Source: a virus. From it: a stretch of DNA of 64,000 nucleotides. Made by a program: the position numbers and the translations under genes. Below the pieces are notes generated by a model. The model was given only the letters and a program-made list of their open reading frames with translations. It was not told the origin of the DNA and did no database searches. Shown in pieces: positions 1 through 5,441 of the stretch (position 1 is its first letter; each line of letters begins with the position of its first letter). The stretch is taken from positions 1 to 64,000 of IMG/VR virus record IMGVR_UViG_3300014050_000012. One strand, 5' to 3'.

Positions 1-6
1 CATCAT
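1..6 (-). CDS. Start of a leftward gene that runs off the window
   Basis: Two consecutive ATG codons lie on the minus strand at 6-4 and 3-1. They follow an AAGGAG ribosome binding site (minus strand, 15-10), placed just after the stop of the 63-residue gene. The second ATG has the better spacing (6 bases). Only the first one or two codons are inside the window, so nothing can be said about the product. It is probably the next gene of the same leftward transcript. Confidence 0.45.
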
Positions 7-16
7 TTTCTCCTTT

Positions 17-208
17 TCAAACAAGATACCACGGATCGCCCGCTTCGTCAAGATACACTTCGTCAAAAATATCGTCAGCACAACCTACAACTTCCGCCCA
101 GTCGAGCGGATGGCAGTCGTTCTCATCAATCGGCTCGACCATCGGCTCTACGATACCAGCGTCGGCCATTTCCGCAAGAATCCGGTTGACATTGTCGAAA
201 TCGTACAT
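17..208 (-). CDS. Small acidic protein, unknown function (63 aa)
   Basis: The ATG at 208 is preceded by a good GGAGG ribosome binding site and, 28 bases upstream, by a sigma70-type promoter (236-263). The product is 63 residues, very rich in Asp and Glu, with no signal peptide or membrane segment. I do not recognise the family. It is the first gene of the leftmost leftward transcript and its stop is followed at once by the signals for another gene. Strong acidity in small early phage proteins is sometimes linked to binding or mimicry of host DNA-binding proteins, but nothing here tests that. Gene reality is well supported; function is unknown. Confidence 0.7.
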   Translation of the reverse strand: MYDFDNVNRILAEMADAGIVEPMVEPIDENDCHPLDWAEVVGCADDIFDEVYLDEAGDPWYLV

Positions 209-235
209 GAGAACCTCCGTTGGGGTGATGCGTGG

Positions 236-263
236 ATTCTACACTAATGATCGGCACTGTCAA
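236..263 (-). promoter_or_regulatory. Sigma70-type promoter for the 63-aa gene
   Basis: On the minus strand there is a perfect -35 hexamer TTGACA (263-258), a 16-base spacer and a -10 TAGAAT (241-236, 5 of 6 to consensus). Transcription would begin near 229, giving a short leader that contains the GGAGG site of the gene starting at 208. Confidence 0.7.
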
Positions 264-295
264 GCAGAAAATCTTAGAAAATCTAAAAATAATCT

Positions 296-325
296 TGTGC
301 CAAACGAAAAAATTTTTGTGGCACA
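296..325. repeat. Inverted repeat TGTGCCA/TGGCACA
   Basis: Perfect 7-base arms TGTGCCA (296-302) and TGGCACA (319-325) lie upstream of the promoter at 236-263. The right arm is part of a longer block, tggcacaccgtatgct, that recurs almost exactly near 1021-1036, upstream of the promoter at 929-956. The shared block suggests a common regulator site; no T-run follows, so a terminator is unlikely. Confidence 0.35.
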
Positions 326-346
326 CCGTATGCTTAGTCTTTTGTT

Positions 347-427
347 CTAAGTGGTTGATACATAAGCACTTACGTCGCGGCGGGCGGCCCGATTTCGCTG
401 TAAGTCCTTATACGGTAAGAGTTTACG
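347..427. repeat. Conserved ~80 bp palindromic GC-core element, copy 1
   Basis: The element begins with the palindrome TAAGTG...CACTTA (348-372), continues into a GC-rich core (GGCGGGCGGCCCGATTTCG), then a GTAAGTCCTTA arm and a TTTACG end. The same order of parts occurs at 1091-1171 and 2459-2540. It lies between the end of one leftward operon and the promoter region of the next. An operator, an origin element or a structured RNA would all fit; no product is encoded. Confidence 0.6.
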
Positions 428-495
428 CTGACTATGGCACCACTATGCAAACCCGTAGGGTTAGGTGAGACAGTGTGGATGCCTTGTCACCCCCC

Positions 496-693
496 TCAAT
501 TGGTGGCAGTTGCCACGGGTGACCGATATACTATATGACCACACTTATTAGCATAGAGTGAACGATATCCCACATTATAATCATTAATAAGTAGCAAGAT
601 ACCCTTTCCGGGAATGTTACGGATACTCTCAACCGGACCCTCGAAAACTTCGCCGGTCACATATACCACATGAACGATATCACCAATCTTCAT
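496..693 (-). CDS. Small conserved protein, paralog of 1757-1954 (65 aa)
   Basis: The ATG at 693 follows a GGGAGAAAG ribosome binding site. The 65-residue product starts MKIGDIVHVVYVTGEVFEGP and differs from the product of 1757-1954 at only about eight positions. Spacing of hydrophobic and glycine residues suggests a small beta-barrel (SH3-like or KOW-like), which is inference. No cysteine pair, signal or membrane segment is present except a single Cys near the C-terminus. It is the second gene of a leftward operon (47 aa, then 65 aa) driven from 929-956. Function unknown. Keeping two near-identical copies in 2 kb suggests recent duplication of an operon or selection for dosage. Confidence 0.75.
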   Translation of the reverse strand: MKIGDIVHVVYVTGEVFEGPVESIRNIPGKGILLLINDYNVGYRSLYANKCGHIVYRSPVATATN

Positions 694-753
694 TTTTCTT
701 TCTCCCTTTGTTTTCTACAATCCTACCAAACTTTTCCGTCGATTCAACCCCTA

Positions 754-897
754 TTAGGATGGGCAGGTCGGATCGTCGATTTCCTCAATAACGCAGTCGC
801 AGTGTTCCCAGCATCGGGGACACAATTCGAGACCAGCGATATCACCAACAATCTCAACACCACAGCAATCGGAATAGTAAACTTCAATCTTGCTCAT
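754..897 (-). CDS. Cys-rich mini-protein, putative zinc binding (47 aa)
   Basis: This short leftward ORF starts with ATG at 897, just downstream of the promoter at 929-956 and a GAGAGAAAAG leader, and ends with TAA at 754. The product has a CC pair near residue 11 and a C-P-R-C-W-x2-C-x-C cluster near residues 26-35, which could hold one zinc ion. The C-terminal half is acidic. No family is recognised. It is the first gene of a two-gene operon followed by the 65-residue gene at 496-693. The start, promoter and shared spacer with neighbours support a real gene despite its length. Confidence 0.6.
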   Translation of the reverse strand: MSKIEVYYSDCCGVEIVGDIAGLELCPRCWEHCDCVIEEIDDPTCPS

Positions 898-928
898 TCT
901 TTTCTCTCTTTCTTTCTCTTATATCGAC

Positions 929-956
929 ATTATACCATGGATTCTTTAGGTTGCAA
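929..956 (-). promoter_or_regulatory. Sigma70-type promoter for the 47-aa/65-aa operon
   Basis: On the minus strand there is a -35 TTGCAA (956-951), a 16-base spacer and a perfect -10 TATAAT (934-929). The first ATG of the operon is at 897. Just upstream lies a second TTGACA-containing palindrome, TGTCAAgagattTTGACA (976-993), which might be an operator. Confidence 0.6.
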
Positions 957-1090
957 GAAAAATCTGGAAATTTTTGTGTCAAGAGATTTTGACAAAACTT
1001 TTCATAATTTTCTTCCATATTGGCACACCATATGCTAGAGCAATTGTCATACCAAAAATCATGGCATAGAGTTTGCTATTAGCATTTGTT

Positions 1091-1171
1091 GTAAGTCGTT
1101 ACCACATAAGCACTTGCGTCACGGCGGGCGGCCCGATTTCGCCGTAAGTCCTTACGGTTCAAGACTTTACG
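1091..1171. repeat. Conserved ~80 bp palindromic GC-core element, copy 2
   Basis: Second copy of the element at 347-427, with the same order of arms: GTAAGTCGTT, ATAAGCACTT, the GC core, GTAAGTCCTTA and CTTTACGTCG. In this copy the core is flanked by a perfect ACGGCG/CGCCGT inverted repeat, so a hairpin could form. It lies just beyond the 3' end of the leftward gene ending at 1186. Confidence 0.6.
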
Positions 1172-1185
1172 TCGAGCCCATCCCT

Positions 1186-1374
1186 CTACAGGGTGGGGAA
1201 TACCTCGGCAGGGTGGATAGCGCGGGCCGTACCATCATCACGGATAGCATAGTGAACGCCACCCACAGTGTACAAACTAACATCACCACCCAAGTCGCAC
1301 AAGTACATGGCCGAATGTCCATGAATTGCAATCAAACGAAGCAACGTTTTTTCCACCGCAAGTTGAATCGTCAT
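1186..1374 (-). CDS. Small protein, paralog of 2548-2697 (62 aa)
   Basis: The start at ATG 1374 (MTIQ) is chosen because the paralog at 2697 begins with the same residues directly after its upstream stop; an in-frame ATG at 1386 would overlap the previous gene. The two products share the frame T-L-x-R-L-x-A-x-H-G-x-S-A, then a G-rich L-Y-x-x-G-G segment and R-x-D-G-T. The family is not recognised and no catalytic motif is evident. It is the last gene of a four-gene leftward operon (70, 65, 105 and 62 aa) and ends next to element copy 2. Confidence 0.65.
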   Translation of the reverse strand: MTIQLAVEKTLLRLIAIHGHSAMYLCDLGGDVSLYTVGGVHYAIRDDGTARAIHPAEVFPTL

Positions 1375-1378
1375 GTGT

Positions 1379-1696
1379 TCACTCATCTCCAATAAAGGGA
1401 CTCATTTCATCTTCACTAAGTCTAGCATACTGTTCCGCAAGAGCAACCACCCTTTCGGGGGAACCGGGCTGTCCAACCGGGAAACGCATATGATCTACAG
1501 TACCCACAACGCGAGGATCGACCTTTTCGACCTTACTCTTACCGATCTTTCGTAGGGCTGAACGATTGAACTTCAATACCTTTTCACTTCGAATACTACC
1601 ACCATCAGCGGTACGCTTGTCGCAAGGGATCGCAATGCCGTAGAAGATACCACGCACTGTACGCTTGTACTGTTCAACAATTGGGAACTTTTCCAT
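1379..1696 (-). CDS. Basic small protein, unknown function (105 aa)
   Basis: The ATG at 1696 follows a GAAAGAGAGAAAGAG leader like its neighbours. The product is Lys- and Arg-rich in its first two thirds, which would suit nucleic-acid binding, and acidic at the end. No motif is recognised. It lies between the 65-residue gene at 1757-1954 and the 62-residue gene at 1186-1374, with only 4 bases to the latter, so translation of the two is probably coupled. Confidence 0.6.
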   Translation of the reverse strand: MEKFPIVEQYKRTVRGIFYGIAIPCDKRTADGGSIRSEKVLKFNRSALRKIGKSKVEKVDPRVVGTVDHMRFPVGQPGSPERVVALAEQYARLSEDEMSPFIGDE

Positions 1697-1756
1697 TTTC
1701 TCTTTCTCTCTTTCTTGTGTGCTGATTCTACCAAACTTTTCCGCTGCCGCAACCCC

Positions 1757-1954
1757 TCAATCGGGTGTGACTGCTACGGGTGATCGGTAGACTATATGAC
1801 CACACTTGTTAGCATAGACCGAACGATACCCTACAGTATCGTCGTTGATGAGAAGCAGAATACCCTTTCCGGGAATATTCCGAATTCTCTCAACTGGACC
1901 TTCGAACACTTCACCTGTTACATAGACAACATGGACGATATCGCCAATCTTCAT
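1757..1954 (-). CDS. Small conserved protein, paralog of 496-693 (65 aa)
   Basis: The start at ATG 1954 lies after a GGAAAGAAAGAGAG leader. The product is nearly identical to that of 496-693, with changes grouped around residues 23, 40-41, 47 and the last five. The two copies also share upstream sequence (the polypurine leader and the GTTTGGTAG box), so the duplicated unit was larger than the ORF. Function unknown; a small beta fold is inferred from the pattern. It is the second gene of the four-gene leftward operon. Confidence 0.75.
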   Translation of the reverse strand: MKIGDIVHVVYVTGEVFEGPVERIRNIPGKGILLLINDDTVGYRSVYANKCGHIVYRSPVAVTPD

Positions 1955-2025
1955 TTTTTTCTCTCTTTCTTTCCTTCAAGTCTACCAAAAAAATTCGCCG
2001 CCGCAACCCCCCTTATAGGGAAGGA

Positions 2026-2238
2026 TCACTCTTCGATCACAACCCTTTCCAATTCGATAGGACCGTTATCCTTGTAGGACTGCGGAATCTTTGAGAGGGC
2101 TTCACCCTCACTAATTCCACCTACCTTACCGATACGCTTGCCATTCTGGTAAACTATCCACAAGTTAGTACGAACATGACGATGGCGGTTAGACCGCTCA
2201 TCACGATAGGACCGAAGGGCTGAACTGTAACGATTCAT
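2026..2238 (-). CDS. Basic small protein, unknown function (70 aa)
   Basis: The start is taken as ATG 2238, after a polypurine AAAGAGAGAAAGAG leader; ATG 2244 in the same frame is equally possible. A longer reading frame back to 2307 would translate through the promoter at 2283-2320 and is rejected. The N-terminal half is Arg-, Tyr- and Ser-rich (R-x-Y-R-D-E-R-S-N-R) and the C-terminal half acidic, with an I-V-Y-Q-N-G-K-R-I-G-K-V segment like small DNA- or RNA-binding beta domains. No family is recognised. First gene of the four-gene leftward operon. Confidence 0.55.
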   Translation of the reverse strand: MNRYSSALRSYRDERSNRHRHVRTNLWIVYQNGKRIGKVGGISEGEALSKIPQSYKDNGPIELERVVIEE

Positions 2239-2282
2239 TCTCATTCTCTTTCTCTCTTTCTTTCTTTCTTTCTTTACTACCC

Positions 2283-2320
2283 TATATATATGCACTTCCC
2301 ATGCCATTCACCAAAAAATA
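2283..2320 (-). promoter_or_regulatory. Conserved TATATA promoter element, copy 1
   Basis: On the minus strand an A/T tract is followed by GAATGGCATGGGAAGTGCATATATA. Nearly the same sequence is found at 3214-3250, each time about 50-70 bases upstream of the first gene of a leftward operon. TATATA would be the -10. The -35 region is poor (TTGGTG here, nothing clear in the other copy), so the conserved GAATGGCAyGGG block may bind an activator. Confidence 0.5.
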
Positions 2321-2331
2321 TTTTTTTCTTC

Positions 2332-2359
2332 CTAAGTCCTTACGCCACAACACTTTACA
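2332..2359. repeat. Partial copy of the palindromic element (right half only)
   Basis: TAAGTCCTTACGCCACAAC followed by ACTTTACA matches the right-hand part of element copies 2 and 3 (1144-1171 and 2511-2540) but lacks the GC core and the left palindrome. It sits between the promoter at 2283-2320 and iteron cluster I. Confidence 0.45.
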
Positions 2360-2364
2360 ACTTT

Positions 2365-2441
2365 CTCATTTTGAGACGGGGGTGTGCCAAGGTGAAGCAT
2401 TTTGCTACAGGTGTTGCATTTTGCTACAGCATTTTGCTACA
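2365..2441. repeat. Iteron cluster I: CTCATTTTGAG box plus three GCATTTTGC repeats
   Basis: A short palindromic box CTCATTTTGAG followed by ACGGGGG (2365-2382) precedes three direct copies of GCATTTTGCTACA at 2397, 2416 and 2429; the last two abut. The same layout recurs at 3295-3367. Repeats of this size and spacing are typical of initiator-binding iterons or multi-site operators. Too short and unspaced to be a CRISPR array. Confidence 0.6.
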
Positions 2442-2458
2442 CCACCTTTGGGGTCGAT

Positions 2459-2540
2459 GTAAGTGCTTGATATATAAGGAGTTACGTCAAAAATGGCGGC
2501 CCGATTTCGCCGTAAGTCCTTATACCACAACGGTTTACGT
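2459..2540. repeat. Conserved ~80 bp palindromic GC-core element, copy 3
   Basis: Third copy of the element: TAAgtgCTTgatatatAAGgagTTACG, a shortened GC core (TGGCGGCCCGATTTCGCCG), GTAAGTCCTTA and GGTTTACGTCG. It lies between iteron cluster I and the 3' end of the leftward gene at 2548. The left palindrome has diverged in its inner bases but keeps symmetry (gtg...gag against gtg...cac in copy 1). Confidence 0.6.
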
Positions 2541-2547
2541 CGAATTC

Positions 2548-2697
2548 TCACAGAATCGTACCATCCCCTCTAATGCGGTACATGATGCCGCCGATACTGT
2601 ACAGACATATACCCTCTCCCATATGCTGTACAAACGTAGCCGAATAACCGTGGTGAGCAACAAGGCGACGAAGCGTATTCTGTATTTGAATCGTCAT
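2548..2697 (-). CDS. Small protein, paralog of 1186-1374 (49 aa)
   Basis: The ATG at 2697 is two bases after the stop of the gene at 2700-2861, so the pair is probably translationally coupled. The 49-residue product begins MTIQIQ and aligns with the product of 1186-1374 over its length (T-L-R-R-L-V-A-H-H-G-Y-S-A, then C-L-Y-S-I-G-G and R-G-D-G-T), but ends earlier. Function unknown. Last gene of the three-gene operon 3162 to 2548. Confidence 0.6.
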   Translation of the reverse strand: MTIQIQNTLRRLVAHHGYSATFVQHMGEGICLYSIGGIMYRIRGDGTIL

Positions 2698-2699
2698 GT

Positions 2700-2861
2700 T
2701 CAAGATACCTTTGCAGATTCTGCTTTGTAAATCGGATAGAACTGTTCGAAGGTAAGGTTAGTGTACTTCAGTATACCAGCAACGTACAGGTCATACCGAT
2801 CATTCTTACCTTCTGTCATCGTCCAAACGATATACCGATAATCTTGTGTCCAACGTTTCAT
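2700..2861 (-). CDS. Small aromatic-rich protein, unknown function (53 aa)
   Basis: The ATG at 2861 follows a GAAAGAGAGAAAAAG leader and the ORF ends with TGA at 2700. The product is rich in Tyr, Trp and Thr (six Tyr and two Trp in the first 35 residues), with alternating hydrophobic and charged residues suggesting a small beta sheet. No motif is recognised. Middle gene of a leftward three-gene operon, two bases from the next start. Confidence 0.55.
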   Translation of the reverse strand: MKRWTQDYRYIVWTMTEGKNDRYDLYVAGILKYTNLTFEQFYPIYKAESAKVS

Positions 2862-2931
2862 CTTTTTCTCTCTTTCTTTTCTACGATCCTACCAAACTTT
2901 TTTTCTACCACAACCCCCCGACTAGGGGCTA

Positions 2932-3162
2932 TTACTGGATCGCATAATCATCGACCACATAACCCATTTCATCAATCTGGATGAATCCACCATCATCACA
3001 GAATCCTAACTCATGATTGATTTCGATCATGTTATCATTCTGGCGAACCCTTTCCAGAAGATCCATTGCAAAAGCAACTCGACCAACAAACGTAGTCATG
3101 GTCGTATTGTTGATCAACTCGCACAACTCACTAACCGTATTCAGCACAATCATGTTTTCCAT
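2932..3162 (-). CDS. Small acidic protein, unknown function (76 aa)
   Basis: The start is ATG 3162, with an AAAGGAT ribosome binding site 8 bases upstream; a longer frame to 3237 would read through the promoter at 3214-3250 and is rejected. The product is mainly helical in its first two thirds and acidic at the end (D-D-G-G-F-I-Q-I-D-E-M-G). No family is recognised. First gene of the operon that continues with 2700-2861 and 2548-2697. Confidence 0.6.
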   Translation of the reverse strand: MENMIVLNTVSELCELINNTTMTTFVGRVAFAMDLLERVRQNDNMIEINHELGFCDDGGFIQIDEMGYVVDDYAIQ

Positions 3163-3213
3163 CTTATCTATCCTTTTTCTACTTGTTTCCGAAACCCCTT
3201 GTTTCGATGCCAG

Positions 3214-3250
3214 ATATATATGCACACCCCGTGCCATTCGAGAAAAAAAA
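3214..3250 (-). promoter_or_regulatory. Conserved TATATA promoter element, copy 2
   Basis: On the minus strand GAATGGCACGGGGTGTGCATATATA matches the element at 2283-2320 at most positions. It stands about 50 bases upstream of the ATG at 3162. Conservation of the block upstream of the -10, rather than of a -35 hexamer, suggests recognition by an activator or a non-sigma70 factor. Confidence 0.5.
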
Positions 3251-3294
3251 TAGGATTTTTCATAAACCCTTGAAAAATATAGGGTTACAGCATT

Positions 3295-3367
3295 CTCAAT
3301 TTGAGACGGGGGTATCGATCACCGTAGCATTTTGCATCACACTGTAGCATTTTGCACAGCATTTTGC
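3295..3367. repeat. Iteron cluster II: CTCAATTTGAG box plus three GCATTTTGC repeats
   Basis: Same layout as cluster I: palindromic box CTCAATTTGAG followed by ACGGGGG (3295-3312), then GCATTTTGC at 3327, 3347 and 3359 (spacings 20 and 12, against 19 and 13 in cluster I). This is part of the 387-base gene-free stretch 3163-3549, which also holds promoter copy 2, a palindrome (3402-3418), a GC-rich tract (about 3421-3440) and a terminator (3496-3520). Confidence 0.6.
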
Positions 3368-3401
3368 GTCACCCGCTCAGTAGGGGGGTTTTTTCATTTT
3401 A

Positions 3402-3418
3402 TTGAGAACGATTCTCAA
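3402..3418. repeat. Perfect palindrome TTGAGAA-cga-TTCTCAA
   Basis: Seven-base perfect arms with a three-base centre, between iteron cluster II and the GC-rich tract. The half site TTGAGA resembles the TTTGAGAC of the iteron boxes, so the same protein could bind both. As RNA it would form a short hairpin without a T-run. Confidence 0.4.
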
Positions 3419-3495
3419 AACTGGCGGCGGCCGGGGGTGGTGCAAACACGATCCGAACACCATAAAATAATTGGCCGTATTCCCTAATAACTAAT

Positions 3496-3520
3496 AAAAA
3501 AAGGGAGCATGATGCTCCCC
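3496..3520 (-). terminator. Intrinsic terminator of the leftward gene 3550-3798
   Basis: Read on the minus strand: GGGAGCA, loop of three, TGCTCCC, followed by seven T (3502-3496). A 7 bp GC-rich stem plus T-run is a standard Rho-independent terminator. It separates the small divergent gene from the GC-rich left block. Confidence 0.8.
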
Positions 3521-3549
3521 AATTTTATCTGATACTAACTTCTATATTT

Positions 3550-3798
3550 TCAATTAGAAGCTTGAACACCAGAGCTAACGATACTATCTTGAATAAAGTT
3601 TCTATTTTTGGGTTTCCTTCCGCGACTCTTTTTCAAAGATAGTTTTCGTCTTTGTCTCCTAATCATTGGCGCTGTAATCTGATCATTGCCAGATATTCTG
3701 CTTATGTTTAATGCTAATTCATCATCGCTTAGTATAGCATGATTATCTTTTATATACTGCAACTCTGTTGTGCTCCACTTATGGTAAGATGACCTCAT
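3550..3798 (-). CDS. Small basic helix-turn-helix-like protein (82 aa)
   Basis: The ATG at 3798 has an AAGGAG site 7 bases upstream, and the gene ends before the terminator at 3496-3520. The product begins with a W-S-x2-E-L-x-Y-I-K-D-N stretch, then an S-D-D-E-L-A-x-N helix and a very basic tail (R-R-Q-R-R-K-L, K-K-S-R-G-R-K-P-K). This pattern fits a Myb/SANT- or GcrA-like HTH that binds DNA. A similar Y-I-K-D-N...L-S...A-x-N segment starts the product of 4620-5441, so the two may share an ancestral domain. It is divergent from the packaging operon and could regulate the shared promoter region (inference). Confidence 0.65.
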   Translation of the reverse strand: MRSSYHKWSTTELQYIKDNHAILSDDELALNISRISGNDQITAPMIRRQRRKLSLKKSRGRKPKNRNFIQDSIVSSGVQASN

Positions 3799-3815
3799 AT
3801 TTATCTCCTTGAACT

Positions 3816-3848
3816 AGACTAAAGGTGTAGTAACCTTATTATTATAAT
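3816..3848 (+). promoter_or_regulatory. Candidate phage promoter of the packaging operon
   Basis: AGACTAAAGGTGTA (3816-3829) is identical over 14 bases to the sequence at 35167-35180, and AGGTGTA recurs at 16168-16174; all three lie upstream of rightward gene groups. A TATAAT (3843-3848) lies 31 bases before the ATG at 3879. The complementary strand reads TATAAT too (3846-3841), so the divergent gene at 3798 may start here as well. Confidence 0.45.
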
Positions 3849-3878
3849 ACGATCATAACCGTTAGCAAGGGCCGCTTT

Positions 3879-4040
3879 ATGAATAAAAATTACAATTTTG
3901 TACCGTCAGTATTACATACTACAGCACAAGAAATAGATGTTACAAATGATCTACAGGCCGAATCCACAAAAACAATAGCAGAACTACTGCATGAAAAAAA
4001 AGAAGAAGAAAAAGACCCAAAAGCCTTGTTTACCGAATAA
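3879..4040 (+). CDS. Small protein overlapping the sigma-like gene (53 aa)
   Basis: This is the first ATG after the candidate promoter at 3816-3848. The product is 53 residues, with a Thr- and Val-rich first half and a Lys/Glu-rich end. There is no clear ribosome binding site and no recognised family. Its last 50 bases overlap the A-rich 5' end of the sigma-like ORF in another frame. It may be a leader peptide that couples translation, or the true N-terminus of the next protein if a frameshift occurs in the A-rich stretch. Confidence 0.4.
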   Translation: MNKNYNFVPSVLHTTAQEIDVTNDLQAESTKTIAELLHEKKEEEKDPKALFTE

Positions 4041-4623
4041 TGTTCAAGAAGAAGACTTTTTAAAAGCCATAGATAATGTTGCTAAAAAATTAGCACATAA
4101 ATTTAAATTTGGATATCATAGTTTTGAAGATATGAAACAACAAGCTATTATTTTTGGCTTAGAATGCTTAGATAAATACGATAACAAAAGACCCCTAGAA
4201 AACTTCCTATGGACCCACGTTAGAAATAGACTTTTCAATTATAAAAGAGATCACTATCAAAGGCCCGATAAACCTTGTTTTAAATGTCCCGAAAACGATC
4301 CTTACCTTTCCTGCTCAAACAATGGATGTAAAGCATTTTCAAACAAGAGCGATTGCGAACTATACAAATTATGGGAAAAAAGAAATAATAATAAGAAAAA
4401 TTTAATGACTCCACAAAATATAGATGATATGAATATTTTTAGTAATGAATCTAGTATTTGTGGTGATATTGCAAATAAGGAACTATTAGAACTAATAGAC
4501 AAACACATGTTACCATCAGACAGGGCCGTTTATATCAAATTAAAACACGGACAAAAAATACCTAGTGCAGAATTAAACAAACTTAAAGAAACTATACTAA
4601 ATATTATAGCTAATTACCAATGA
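3991..4623 (+). CDS. RNA polymerase sigma factor-like protein, region 2 plus Cys cluster (210 aa)
   Basis: Residues about 25-90 match sigma-70 region 2: a D-M-K-Q-Q-A-I-I-F-G-L helix, L-D-K-Y-D, then F-L-W-T-H-V-R-N-R-L-F, the part that contacts the RNA polymerase clamp and the -10 element. The size and lack of a clear region 4 recall the T4 late sigma factor gp55, which needs a sliding clamp for late transcription; this likeness is known for the family, but equivalence here is inference. An unusual cluster Cys96, Cys99, Cys108, Cys113, Cys122 follows region 2 and could bind zinc. The poly-Lys start lies in an A-rich stretch overlapping the upstream ORF and lacks a ribosome binding site, so the start is uncertain. 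Overlaps the next gene by ATGA. Confidence 0.7.
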   Translation: MKKKKKKKTQKPCLPNNVQEEDFLKAIDNVAKKLAHKFKFGYHSFEDMKQQAIIFGLECLDKYDNKRPLENFLWTHVRNRLFNYKRDHYQRPDKPCFKCPENDPYLSCSNNGCKAFSNKSDCELYKLWEKRNNNKKNLMTPQNIDDMNIFSNESSICGDIANKELLELIDKHMLPSDRAVYIKLKHGQKIPSAELNKLKETILNIIANYQ

Positions 4624-5441
4624 CTATTCCTAAAAAAAGAGGACAACTGAGCTTAGACGAAGAAAAATATATTAAAGATAATATTCATTCTTTATCCGTG
4701 GCCGATATTGCTAATAATCTTAACAGAAACATAGCCCCGATACAAAAATATGCCGAACAAAACTTTTTATTTACTGATCAAGAATCTATAGCAGATCTTG
4801 AATATTTAAAACTTAAACTTCATACTAAGCCGTTTTGGCCCGAAATTACTAAACAATTTGACAACACATCAGGAGAATTAGAATACTTTGAGAATACATG
4901 GGTAAGCTTAATTAAACAATTTAGAGAAGATGTTCTTCCTGCTGAAGAATTACAAATTAAACAATTTATTACTATTGATATTCTTATTAATCGCAGTATG
5001 AAAGAGCGTAAAAGACACATAGCCGACACTGAAAAAATACAAAATGAGGTTGATAAAGAGTATGCTAAAAGTGAAGATCAAAGAGATATTCCGAAATTGG
5101 CCAACCTGGAAACGCAACTATCATTCGCCCGTAACAGTATCGCTAATTATACTAATGAATATACCAAGCTTCTTAACGAACAACAAAAAATTAGTAAAGA
5201 TCTTAAAGCTACTAGGGAGCAAAGAATCAAACGAATAGAAGATGGCAAAAGCTCTTGGGTAGGATTAATACGAATGTTGGAAGACGAAGAATTAAGAGAA
5301 AAACAAGGTCGTGAAATGGAAATATTGAAATTAGCCACTCTTAATCAAAAAAATAAACTTGAGCAACTTCACTCATACTCTAATAATAATATAGACCGCC
5401 CCCTTTTAACACCAGAAAGCGTGGAAAAATATGACAAATAA
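4620..5441 (+). CDS. HTH and coiled-coil protein, putative terminase small subunit (273 aa)
   Basis: The start overlaps the upstream stop (ATGA). Residues about 10-50 look like an HTH (E-E-K-Y-I-K-D-N, L-S-V-A-D-I-A-N-N-L). Residues 90-240 are long charged helices, probably coiled coil, with an S-S-W-V-G-L-I-R-M-L segment and a D-R-P-L-L-T-P-E motif at the end. An N-terminal DNA-binding domain, a central oligomerisation helix and a short C-terminal tail is the layout of small terminases, and the position upstream of TerL fits. No decisive motif is visible, so a regulator remains possible. Confidence 0.5.
   Translation: MTIPKKRGQLSLDEEKYIKDNIHSLSVADIANNLNRNIAPIQKYAEQNFLFTDQESIADLEYLKLKLHTKPFWPEITKQFDNTSGELEYFENTWVSLIKQFREDVLPAEELQIKQFITIDILINRSMKERKRHIADTEKIQNEVDKEYAKSEDQRDIPKLANLETQLSFARNSIANYTNEYTKLLNEQQKISKDLKATREQRIKRIEDGKSSWVGLIRMLEDEELREKQGREMEILKLATLNQKNKLEQLHSYSNNNIDRPLLTPESVEKYDK

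Noticed and set aside
347-427. tRNA or intrinsic terminator in the GC-core element
   Set aside because: No acceptor stem or T-loop pattern fits, and no T-run follows any hairpin on either strand.
232-2730. Rightward ORFs of 60-146 codons in the left block (232, 670, 1114, 1373, 1796, 2290)
   Set aside because: They overlap leftward genes that have promoters, ribosome binding sites and paralogs, and several run through the repeated non-coding elements. Their products show no sensible pattern.
2365-3367. CRISPR array
   Set aside because: Repeats are 9-13 bases, only three per cluster, partly abutting and without spacers of regular length.
3371-3395. Rightward terminator at the GGGGGGTTTTTT run
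   Set aside because: Only a short interrupted stem can be drawn before the T-run and no rightward gene ends there; kept as unassigned.
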